Shown piece after piece: positions 1-5,312 of a stretch of DNA of 7,523 nt. The notes under the pieces were generated by a model. It saw only the letters and a program-made list of their open reading frames with translations. It did no database searches and was not told the origin of the DNA. The stretch's first letter is position 1; each line of letters begins with the position of its first letter. The translations under genes and the position numbers were made by a program. Origin of the DNA: an uncultured Eubacteriales bacterium (GTDB lineage: Bacteria > Bacillota > Clostridia > Eubacteriales > Anaerofustaceae); the NCBI GenBank assembly GCA_902796565.1, contig CADBPP010000149.1:1-7523 (forward strand), given 5' to 3'.

Positions 1-575
1 AGTTCTCCCGCCGTGGCGTAGGTGACGTTTCCGCAGCGGGGAAGAAGCGTCCCCATGTAGGTGCGGATAATCCTCTCGGAAGTATTGGAGCTGGCGGAAT
101 AGTTCTGGTAGGCGTTTCTGGGATTGAACATTATGCACTGGTTCATGTCTTCCAGGCACACATCGGTCTCTATCTCCAGCCGTGGATAGCAGTCCGTGCC
201 GTAGCTGCGGGCCTTTAAGTGCACTTTGTGGCCGGCAATGAGCTCCTCTATGACATTGGCTCCGCCGTATTCCATCCCCTTCGTGGCGGAAAGCTCCGTC
301 GCCCCCAGGTAGCAGTCCACCGCGGCGAGACCGGCGTAGCAAGTGACGTCGTTCAGGCTCACGGAACTCATCCTGATAAGGGGCTCAGCGTGGCCGAAGT
401 TCAGAAAGGCCCCGCTGGAGCACATGGGGGAGAAGGTGCCGGTGGTGACGACGTCGACCTTCCTGGCCGCCTCGTTCACGCCCTGCTCCTTTACAAGAGC
501 TATGACTTCCTCGGCGGTCATCACCACCGCGGTGCCTTTTTTGATCTTTTCATTGATTTCCTGTACTGTTTTCAT
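1..575 (-). CDS. DUF39 / HcyBio family homocysteine biosynthesis protein, N-terminal 191 residues (cut by window edge)
   Basis: I translated this open frame by hand from the ATG at 575; it has no stop before the left edge. The product begins MKTVQEINEKIKKG and carries the family signature around residues 44-61 (TTGTFSPMCSSGAFLNFG), with Cys52 in it, and a second motif GTDCYPR (Cys129). Both cysteines sit in conserved-looking settings. Family members (COG1900) are usually about 390 residues or more, so roughly half is missing. In methanogens, DUF39 with a NIL-domain ferredoxin has been linked to making homocysteine from aspartate semialdehyde and reduced sulfur; applying that role here is inference. 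The start has a GGTGA ribosome site (583-579) three bases upstream. A consensus promoter lies just before it, so the gene can be transcribed apart from nnrD. The family call is firm; the reaction is less so. Confidence 0.85.
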   Translation of the reverse strand, partial: MKTVQEINEKIKKGTAVVMTAEEVIALVKEQGVNEAARKVDVVTTGTFSPMCSSGAFLNFGHAEPLIRMSSVSLNDVTCYAGLAAVDCYLGATELSATKGMEYGGANVIEELIAGHKVHLKARSYGTDCYPRLEIETDVCLEDMNQCIMFNPRNAYQNYSASSNTSERIIRTYMGTLLPRCGNVTYATAGE

Positions 576-602
576 GTTTCACCGAAAAAAGTTTTTTCTG
601 AT

Positions 603-631
603 ATTGTAAGTTGACGCATGGTCTTTGTCAA
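603..631 (-). promoter_or_regulatory. Sigma-A type promoter for the DUF39 gene, overlapping the nnrD stop codon
   Basis: On the minus strand TTGACA (631-626) is followed by a 17-base spacer and TACAAT (608-603). The expected transcription start is near 596, about 20 bases before the DUF39 ATG. The -35 box contains the TGA stop of nnrD (630-628). The -35 is also flanked by a 5-bp inverted repeat, GTCTT/AAGAC around GACA, with no U tract after it, so I do not call a terminator here. Both boxes were read directly; activity is inferred. Confidence 0.75.
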
Positions 632-1512
632 GACAATATTTCCGTGATGGCGTCCTTTACCGCCCATGCGGTGTCCGAGGCGCTCATGCTCACGGCGTTC
701 GAACGGCTCTGGGCGATCATCCCTGCCCTGCCGTTGATGTAGGCCGCAGCGGCCGCGGCTTCAGCGGTCCGCTCCCCCAGGTAGCCGAGAAGGGCGGTGA
801 GAATGCCGGAGAGCACGTCGCCGCTCCCGGCGGTGGCCATACCGGGACAGCCGGAATCGCTTATGAAATCTATCTTCCCGTCGGTGATGACCGTCTCGGT
901 CCCCTTGAGAAGCACCGTGATGCCATGCTCTTTAGCAAAGGTGTGTGCGTGTTCAAGAGGGGATGCGAGGATGTCATTCATGGAGAGGCCGCTTAAGCGG
1001 GAGAACTCCCTGACATGGGGAGTTATCACAACACGGCAGGAGGCGTCATCCAGTATGCCGGACCCGATGAGGGCGAGCTGGTTCAGCCCGTCGGCGTCTA
1101 TGAGCAGGGAGCCCTTATAGCTTTTCAGAAGATGCTTTATTATCTCTCCCGCTTCGCTGTCGGCTCCGATACCCATGCCTATCCCCGCGGCGCGGGTATT
1201 CGATACCAGCTCGTCGATCTCGTCCCTGACGAAAAGGATGTTTCCGTCACGGTCGCTGAGGGGAAAAAGCGTGCTTTCCAGAAGGTAAGGGATCACGGCA
1301 TGGGCAATGGATGCCGCCGTGGCGAGCTTCACCACCCCTGCGCCGCTCCGCACGGCGCAGGCGGCTATGTTCGCCAGCTTTTCCGCGCCTGAGTAGCGCA
1401 GGCTCCCCCCGATAAGGGCGACATATCCCCAGGTCCCCTTGTGGGAAAGGGGGTCGCGGTATCCTATGAGGTCCTTTATCATCCGTTCATCCACTCTGAC
1501 GGGTCCTTCCAT
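628..1512 (-). CDS. nnrD: ADP-dependent NAD(P)H-hydrate dehydratase, stand-alone
   Basis: This 294-residue protein is the YjeF C-terminal (ribokinase-fold) domain without the epimerase domain. It dehydrates the S form of NADHX and NADPHX, the damaged hydrated cofactors, back to NAD(P)H using ADP; it acts in the cytoplasm. Visible motifs are HKGTWG (24-29), IGGS with the following Y and GA (34-43), DADGLNQLAL (139-148), TPHVREF (164-170), KGTETV (203-208) and the catalytic-loop GMATAGSGDVL (224-234), with Asp232 the expected catalytic base. The usual GN before this loop reads GC here, a small departure. I chose the ATG at 1512 because GGGAGG (1524-1519) lies six bases upstream. The frame stays open to an ATG at 1557, but that falls inside a terminator hairpin. 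The partner epimerase NnrE is not in the window. No good promoter is seen between the upstream terminator and this gene, so it may depend on read-through. Confidence 0.93.
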   Translation of the reverse strand: MEGPVRVDERMIKDLIGYRDPLSHKGTWGYVALIGGSLRYSGAEKLANIAACAVRSGAGVVKLATAASIAHAVIPYLLESTLFPLSDRDGNILFVRDEIDELVSNTRAAGIGMGIGADSEAGEIIKHLLKSYKGSLLIDADGLNQLALIGSGILDDASCRVVITPHVREFSRLSGLSMNDILASPLEHAHTFAKEHGITVLLKGTETVITDGKIDFISDSGCPGMATAGSGDVLSGILTALLGYLGERTAEAAAAAAYINGRAGMIAQSRSNAVSMSASDTAWAVKDAITEILS

Positions 1513-1518
1513 GAGCAT

Positions 1519-1524
1519 CCTCCC
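1519..1524 (-). promoter_or_regulatory. Ribosome binding site that fixes the nnrD start
   Basis: GGGAGG on the minus strand is followed by ATGCTCATGG. The first ATG touches the site directly, while the second (1512) has a normal six-base gap. The second is therefore the likely start. Confidence 0.75.
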
Positions 1525-1533
1525 TGAAATGAT

Positions 1534-1569
1534 AAAAAAGAAAAGATGCGACGTCATTGACGTCGCATC
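1534..1569 (-). terminator. Strong Rho-independent terminator after the LysM gene
   Basis: A perfect 11-bp stem, GATGCGACGTC with GACGTCGCATC around the loop AAT (1569-1545), is followed by TTTTCTTTTTT (1544-1534) on the minus strand. It starts 16 bases after the LysM stop codon and ends 22 bases before the nnrD start. The stem contains the palindrome GACGTC twice. Confidence 0.92.
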
Positions 1570-1585
1570 GTGCCGGTCTGACAGA

Positions 1586-1930
1586 TTACTTGTCGCCCTT
1601 GATCTTGTCAGCGATCTTTTCGAAGATGCTCTTCTTTGCTTCTTCTTCGACCTTCTTTGCCTCTGCTGCTGCCTTTGCCTCAGCTGCTTCCTTTGCGGCC
1701 TTGAGCTTTGCTACTGCTTCAGCGGTCTTCTTTGCCTCTTCCTCTTCCTTTGCCTTCTCCTCTTCGGTCTGGGCTACGGGGATCTTGAGGGTAGCGCCTG
1801 CATAGATCAGGTTGGGGTTCTCGATGTTGTTGAGCTTTGCGAGCTCATCAACTGTGGTGTCATACTTCTGAGAGAGATCCCAGAGGGTATCTCCGGACTG
1901 GATTGTGTACTCGATATATTTCTCTGCCAT
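1586..1930 (-). CDS. Small LysM-domain protein with charged Ala/Glu/Lys-rich helical tail
   Basis: The 114-residue product has one LysM domain at about residues 6-51 (YTIQSGDTLWDLSQKY near its start, LIYAGATLKIP at its end). A tail of about 60 residues, nearly all Ala, Glu and Lys, follows (54-100) and ends in an amphipathic stretch, KKSIFEKIADKIKGDK. LysM normally binds N-acetylglucosamine in peptidoglycan or related glycans. No signal peptide, lipobox or membrane segment is present: the protein starts MAEKYIEYTIQ directly in the domain. It may therefore act inside the cell (cytoplasmic LysM proteins such as Kbp/YgaU, and spore-coat SafA, have no classical signal), or leave by another route. 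The ribosome site AAGGAG (1945-1940) lies nine bases before the ATG. The gene has its own promoter and terminator and so is monocistronic. The domain is certain; the role is unknown. Confidence 0.93.
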   Translation of the reverse strand: MAEKYIEYTIQSGDTLWDLSQKYDTTVDELAKLNNIENPNLIYAGATLKIPVAQTEEEKAKEEEEAKKTAEAVAKLKAAKEAAEAKAAAEAKKVEEEAKKSIFEKIADKIKGDK

Positions 1931-1953
1931 GTTTTCCGTCTCCTTTAAAACGT

Positions 1954-1971
1954 TATTTTATACTTAAAATA
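1954..1971. repeat. AT-only inverted repeat at the LysM promoter -10/start region
   Basis: TATTTTA (1954-1960) and TAAAATA (1965-1971) form a perfect 7-bp inverted repeat around TACT. It covers most of the -10 box and the predicted transcription start, where a repressor operator could lie. In AT-rich DNA such a repeat can also arise by chance. Confidence 0.4.
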
Positions 1972-1996
1972 TAGCATCATTCAAAAATATAGTCAA
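1968..1996 (-). promoter_or_regulatory. Near-consensus promoter of the LysM gene
   Basis: TTGACT (1996-1991), a 17-base spacer and TATATT (1973-1968) are read on the minus strand. A TG one base before the -10 makes it an extended -10 type. The expected start of transcription is near 1961, giving a leader of about 30 bases. Confidence 0.8.
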
Positions 1997-2005
1997 TAAG
2001 AAGGT

Positions 2006-2041
2006 GATTAAAAAAACTAATCGGCGTTTAATAAAACGTGC
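2006..2041 (-). terminator. Possible weak terminator after frr
   Basis: Just after the frr stop, the minus strand has CGTTT/AAACG around a four-base loop (2038-2025). A run of seven T (2016-2010) follows nine bases later and is itself flanked by GATTA/TAATC. The stem is short and the T run is displaced, so termination may be partial. Some pyrH-frr transcripts could run on into the LysM gene. Confidence 0.4.
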
Positions 2042-2599
2042 CTATACGGTCATTATCTCCTCTTCCTTTTTCTTGATGATCTCATCGGTTTTCTTGATGA
2101 AATCATCCAGGACTTTCTGGATCTCCTTTTCGCCGTCCTTCACGTCGTCCTCGGTGATCTCCTTGGCCTTTTCCTGCTTCTTGAGGTCCTCGATAAGGTT
2201 GCGTCTGATATTTCTGAGAGCGACTCTGCATTCCTCTCCGTTCTTGTTCACCAGTTTGAGCAGGTCCTTTCTTCTTTCCTCGGTGAGGGTGGGGATGATC
2301 AGTCTTATCATCTTTCCGTCATTGGATGGATTGAGTCCCAGGTCGGATGCCAGGATGGCCTTTTCGATGGATTTGAGGGCGGAAGCGTCCCAGGGGGAGA
2401 CGGTGAGCACTCTGGGCTCCGGAGACGCGATGCCCGCTATCTGGGCGATGGGGGTGGGTGAGCCGTAATAGTCCACCATGATCTTGTCCAGCATGTGGGG
2501 GTTGGCCCTGCCTGCCTTCAGCGTCTCGAGATCGCTGCGGAAAGATTCGATGGTCTTTTCCATTTTTTCCTTTGCAATGCCTGCAAGTTCGGTTGCCAT
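2042..2599 (-). CDS. frr: Ribosome recycling factor
   Basis: The 185-residue protein has the normal length of the family. With EF-G it splits post-termination ribosomes so that they can be reused. Domain I (three-helix bundle) is formed by residues 1-30 and about 104-185; domain II lies between. Typical features are LKAGRANPHMLDKI (27-40), YYGSPTPIAQIA (44-55), SPWDASALKSIEKAI (68-82), GLNPSNDG (88-95) and the basic stretch RNIRRNLIEDLKK (129-141). The ATG at 2599 has AGGAGG (2611-2606) six bases upstream. That ribosome site overlaps the TAG stop of pyrH, and only ten bases separate the genes. They are thus co-transcribed and probably translationally coupled, as in the common bacterial pyrH-frr pair. 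Confidence 0.98.
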   Translation of the reverse strand: MATELAGIAKEKMEKTIESFRSDLETLKAGRANPHMLDKIMVDYYGSPTPIAQIAGIASPEPRVLTVSPWDASALKSIEKAILASDLGLNPSNDGKMIRLIIPTLTEERRKDLLKLVNKNGEECRVALRNIRRNLIEDLKKQEKAKEITEDDVKDGEKEIQKVLDDFIKKTDEIIKKKEEEIMTV

Positions 2600-2609
2600 A
2601 TATTTCCTC

Positions 2610-3314
2610 CTACTTGATAATAGTTCCTATTTTTTCTCCGCATACCGCCCTGATGATGTTCTCGGGCGGCATAAGAGCGAATACCAGGATGGGAATGTTG
2701 TTGTCCATGCACATGGAAGCCGCTGTGACGTCCATGACCTTCAGGTCCTTGTCTATTATATCAATAAATGACAGCTCGTCAAACTTTTTCGCGTCCTTAT
2801 TGATCTTCGGGTCGGAATCGTAAACTCCGTCTATGTTCTTCGCCGAAAGAATGATGTCCGCGTTTATCTCCGCCGCCCTCAGGGACGCCGCCGTGTCCGT
2901 GGAGAAGAACGGGCTTCCGGTACCGGCCGCGAAGATGACCACGTATCCCTTGTCGAGATGTGTGACCGCCTTCCTCCTGATGTAAGGCTCGCAGATCTCT
3001 CTCATCTCTATGGGCGACTGGACCCTTACGGAGAGCCCCCTCTGTTCGATGCTGTCCTGCAGCGCCAGAGCGTTGATGGTGGTGGCCAGCATGCCCATGT
3101 AGTCCGCAGTGGCCCTGTCCATGCCGTATCCGGTACGGCCTCTCCAGAAGTTTCCTCCTCCCACGACTATGGCTACCCTGACTCCCAGGTCATGGAGCTG
3201 TTTGATCTCGTCAGCAACCATCCCGAGTTTTTCGTTGTCTATGCCGAATCCGTTCTCGCCGCTCAGGGCCTCGCCGCTCATTTTGAGGAGCACTGTCTTA
3301 TAGATCGCTTTCAC
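2610..3314 (-). CDS. pyrH: Uridylate (UMP) kinase
   Basis: This 234-residue amino acid kinase phosphorylates UMP to UDP with ATP in pyrimidine nucleotide synthesis. Bacterial PyrH is a hexamer generally activated by GTP and inhibited by UTP. Motifs are KMSGEAL (11-17), VVGGGNFWRG (50-59), the MDRATADYMGMLAT region (65-78), GTGSPFFSTDTAA (131-143, UMP-binding) and KNIDGVYDSDPK (159-170). The start is GTG at 3314 with GGGAGG (3326-3321) six bases upstream. An ATG at 3316 overlaps this GTG but is followed at once by TGA, so it cannot start the protein. The gene follows the tsf terminator, has its own extended -10 promoter and leads into frr. Family and function are clear. Confidence 0.98.
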   Translation of the reverse strand: MKAIYKTVLLKMSGEALSGENGFGIDNEKLGMVADEIKQLHDLGVRVAIVVGGGNFWRGRTGYGMDRATADYMGMLATTINALALQDSIEQRGLSVRVQSPIEMREICEPYIRRKAVTHLDKGYVVIFAAGTGSPFFSTDTAASLRAAEINADIILSAKNIDGVYDSDPKINKDAKKFDELSFIDIIDKDLKVMDVTAASMCMDNNIPILVFALMPPENIIRAVCGEKIGTIIK

Positions 3315-3326
3315 ATTGAACCTCCC
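3312..3326 (-). promoter_or_regulatory. pyrH start region with overlapping ATG-TGA start-stop
   Basis: GGGAGG (3326-3321) is followed by TTCA, then ATGTGA (3316-3311). The GTG inside it (3314-3312) is the pyrH start, six bases from the ribosome site. The ATG four bases from the site reads ATG then stop. Ribosomes choosing the ATG would stall or release at once, so the arrangement could lower pyrH translation. Confidence 0.6.
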
Positions 3327-3343
3327 TTAGTGTCTCTTTATCT

Positions 3344-3352
3344 AGTATATCA
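3344..3352 (-). promoter_or_regulatory. Extended -10 promoter for pyrH-frr
   Basis: TGATATACT on the minus strand gives the TG of an extended -10 and a TATACT hexamer (3349-3344). It lies directly after the T run of the tsf terminator. No good -35 is seen 16-18 bases upstream, where the terminator hairpin lies. The expected start is near 3337. Confidence 0.6.
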
Positions 3353-3380
3353 AAAAAAGGCACGGAAAGTGCCTTTTTAA
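3352..3380 (-). terminator. Rho-independent terminator after tsf
   Basis: The 10-bp stem AAAAAGGCAC/GTGCCTTTTT (3378-3354) has the loop TTTCC and is followed by a run of T to 3352 on the minus strand. A and T runs flank both sides, so it could also stop plus-strand transcripts. It begins eight bases after the tsf stop and separates rpsB-tsf from pyrH-frr. Confidence 0.93.
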
Positions 3381-3388
3381 AAACAATA

Positions 3389-4273
3389 TTAACCGTTGAT
3401 CTGCTTGGCGATCTCTTCAGCGAAGTTCTCGCTTCTCTTCTCAAGGCCTTCGCCCATCTGGTAACGGGTGAATCTCACCAGCTCGATGTTTCCGCCGAGC
3501 TCCTTGGCCGTGTTCTTGGTGAACTGGGCGATGGAGATCTTGTCGTCCTTTACGAAGGGCTGATCCACGAGACATACTTCCTTGAACATCTTCTGGATCC
3601 TTCCGGCGACCATCTTCTCAGCGATCTCCTTGGACTTGCCTTCGTTCTCGGCCTGATGGATCAGGATATCCCTTTCCTTGTCGATGACTTCCTGGGGGAC
3701 CTGGGTCTGATCGAGATAGGTGGGGTTGGCTGCAGCGATCTGCATGGCAACGTCCTTGAGGTACTCGTGCATCTTCTCGGTGCCTACGAGGGCAGCGTCG
3801 CACTTTGCCTGAAGGAGGACGCCGATTTTTCCGCCCATGTGGATGTACTCGCCGAACATTCCGTCGGTGTCGAGAACGTACTTCTCGCTTCTTCTGATGA
3901 CGATGTTCTCACCGATGTTCGCGATGACTTCCTTGGCCTTCTTTGCCAGGACTTCCTCGCTCACTCCGTCGGCGATGTCCTTTGCGGTCTGCTTGACGAA
4001 GGCTACGAAGTTCTCGTTCTTTCCGACGAAGTCGGTCTCGCAGTTGACTTCGACGATAACTGCGGTCCTGCCGTCCTCGGATACGTATGTTCCGACGCTG
4101 CCTTCAGCCGCAACTCTGCTGCTCTTCTTTGCCGCGCTGGCGATGCCCTTCTCACGAAGGAAGGTGACTGCCTTGTCCAGGTCTCCGTCGGTCTCCGTCA
4201 GAGCCTTTTTGCAGTCCATCATTCCTGCGCCGGTCATTTCTCTTAACTGCTTGACTAATTCAGCTGTGATCAT
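3389..4273 (-). CDS. tsf: Elongation factor Ts
   Basis: The 294-residue protein exchanges GDP for GTP on EF-Tu during translation. The N-terminal UBA-like domain starts AELVKQLREMTGAGMMDCKKAL (4-25). The core contains NCETDFVGKN (77-86), where Asp81 and Phe82 are the residues that enter EF-Tu near the Mg site. It also has QIAAANP (178-184), EGKSKEIAEKMVAGR (211-225) and LVDQPFVKDD (235-244). Length and order of motifs are normal. The ATG at 4273 lies five bases after the rpsB stop. Its ribosome site GAGGAG (4287-4282) is made from the last Glu codons of rpsB, so the two are probably translationally coupled. The transcript ends at the strong hairpin just downstream. Confidence 0.98.
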   Translation of the reverse strand: MITAELVKQLREMTGAGMMDCKKALTETDGDLDKAVTFLREKGIASAAKKSSRVAAEGSVGTYVSEDGRTAVIVEVNCETDFVGKNENFVAFVKQTAKDIADGVSEEVLAKKAKEVIANIGENIVIRRSEKYVLDTDGMFGEYIHMGGKIGVLLQAKCDAALVGTEKMHEYLKDVAMQIAAANPTYLDQTQVPQEVIDKERDILIHQAENEGKSKEIAEKMVAGRIQKMFKEVCLVDQPFVKDDKISIAQFTKNTAKELGGNIELVRFTRYQMGEGLEKRSENFAEEIAKQING

Positions 4274-4278
4274 TGGTA

Positions 4279-5070
4279 TTACTCCTCTTCTCCGTCAAAT
4301 GTCGCGACGGGTGTTTCCCTTGCGGGTGCTTCCTCTGCGATGGGCTCCTCTTCCGCTGCGGGACGCTCTTCCTCAGCGTAGAAGCTCTCTCCCTGCCTGC
4401 CTTCGAGGATGGCGTTTGAAGCCGCGGATGTGAGCAGTGCCACAGCACGGATAGCGTCATCGTTTCCGGGGATGGGGTAGTCCGCGTCATCGGGATCGCA
4501 GTTGGTATCAACGACAGCAACTACGGGGATGCCCAGCTTCTTTGCCTCGAGGATGGCGATCTTTTCCTTCTTGGGATCGATGACGAACATTGCCCTGGGC
4601 AGTTCCTTCATGTTCTTGATGCCGCCGAGGAATCTCTCCAGCTTCTCCCTCTCGTTCTTGAGATTGACGACTTCCTTCTTGGGCAGTACGTCGAAGGTAC
4701 CGTCCTCTTCCATGTCATACAGTTTCTGGAGCCTGTCGATCCTCTTCTGGATGGTCTTGAAGTTGGTCAGCGTTCCGCCGAGCCATCTCTGGTTCACGTA
4801 GAATGCTCCGCACTTCTTTGCTTCGTTCTCGATGGCGTCCTGGGCCTGCTTCTTGGTGCCCACGAACAGGACTCCGCCGTCTTCCATGGCGACTTCCCTC
4901 AGGAACTCACATGCGTTGTCGATCAGTCCGACTGTCTGCTGAAGGTCGATGATGTAGATGCCGTTTCTCTCGGTGTAGATGTACCTCTTCATCTTGGGGT
5001 TCCATCTTCTTGTCTGGTGGCCGAACTGAACGCCGGCTTCCAGAAGCTGCTTCATTGTTACATAGCTCAT
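4279..5070 (-). CDS. rpsB: 30S ribosomal protein S2
   Basis: The 263-residue protein is a small-subunit component that joins late in 30S assembly near the platform. Recognisable blocks are MKQLLEAGVQFGHQTRRWNP (6-25), MKRYIYTERNGIYIIDL (27-43), FVGTKKQAQ (69-77), YVNQRWLGGTLTNF (91-104), LPRAMFVIDPKKE (157-169), IPVVAVVDTNCDPD (181-194) and DYPIPGNDDAIRA (197-209). After about residue 231 comes an acidic, Glu/Ala/Pro-rich tail of some 30 residues, probably disordered. The ATG at 5070 has AGGAGG (5085-5080) nine bases upstream. The gene leads the rpsB-tsf operon and has its own promoter and a leader of about 135 bases, where autoregulation by S2 is plausible by analogy with other bacteria. Confidence 0.98.
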   Translation of the reverse strand: MSYVTMKQLLEAGVQFGHQTRRWNPKMKRYIYTERNGIYIIDLQQTVGLIDNACEFLREVAMEDGGVLFVGTKKQAQDAIENEAKKCGAFYVNQRWLGGTLTNFKTIQKRIDRLQKLYDMEEDGTFDVLPKKEVVNLKNEREKLERFLGGIKNMKELPRAMFVIDPKKEKIAILEAKKLGIPVVAVVDTNCDPDDADYPIPGNDDAIRAVALLTSAASNAILEGRQGESFYAEEERPAAEEEPIAEEAPARETPVATFDGEEE

Positions 5071-5206
5071 TAAATGTTTCCTCCTGGTTTTTACCTCCGT
5101 GCTCCCAAGGATCCGTCAACACAGAATGTGCAACCCTGCGGCCCCGGTGGAACACGTGCGTAATAATGAATCGTTCGCGCACAAAAACAAGGGTGTCTGC
5201 GCACGC
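5071..5206 (-). promoter_or_regulatory. rpsB 5' leader with alternative stems and two SD-like sites
   Basis: About 135 bases lie between the predicted start of transcription and rpsB. GCGTGCG (5206-5200) can pair with CGCACGT (5160-5154). Alternatively TGCGCA (5203-5198) can pair with TGCGCG (5181-5176); the two stems share bases and exclude each other. A second SD-like GGAGGT (5098-5093) lies upstream of the real ribosome site. No full-length reading frame is supported here. Regulation is inferred, and I matched no known leader family. Confidence 0.35.
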
Positions 5207-5212
5207 CATGAT

Positions 5213-5241
5213 AGTGTATCATACAAAGGAGAAAAATCAAA
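5213..5241 (-). promoter_or_regulatory. Promoter of the rpsB-tsf operon
   Basis: TTTGAT (5241-5236), a 17-base spacer and TACACT (5218-5213) are read on the minus strand. TG one base before the -10 makes it an extended -10 promoter. The start of transcription should be near 5206. Confidence 0.7.
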
Positions 5242-5275
5242 CCTAAAAATAATGTTTTTTGCGATTTTATAAGGG

Positions 5276-5303
5276 AAAACCCCGGGGCCGCGGGGCCCCG
5301 GGG
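5276..5303 (-). terminator. All-GC terminator after hslU
   Basis: The 10-bp stem CCCCGGGGCC/GGCCCCGGGG (5303-5280) around CCGC is followed by TTTT (5279-5276), then CCCTT. The stem is very stable but the T run is short. It begins nine bases after the hslU stop and insulates rpsB from hslVU. Confidence 0.82.
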
Positions 5304-5312
5304 GGAAATGCG

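Noticed and set aside
1513..1557. Longer nnrD product starting at 1557
   Set aside because: The extra codons lie in the terminator hairpin and T run, and a good ribosome site points to 1512.
1640..1770. Apparent DNA repeat of CTTTGCC/GCTGCT-like units
   Set aside because: It reflects Ala/Lys/Glu codons in the LysM tail; the units vary in length and spacing and are not a tandem array.
1439..1948. 169-residue open frame on the plus strand, very rich in Cys, Leu and Phe
   Set aside because: It is the complement of the Ala/Glu/Lys-rich LysM gene, which has few chances for stops. It crosses a terminator and has no ribosome site or plausible protein character.
4907..5209. 100-residue minus-strand frame starting in the rpsB leader
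   Set aside because: It overlaps rpsB in another frame, its ATG lies at or just before the predicted transcript start without a ribosome site, and the product resembles no protein I know.
5010..5246. 78-residue plus-strand frame through the rpsB promoter
   Set aside because: It lies antisense to the promoter, leader and first codons of rpsB, with no ribosome site.
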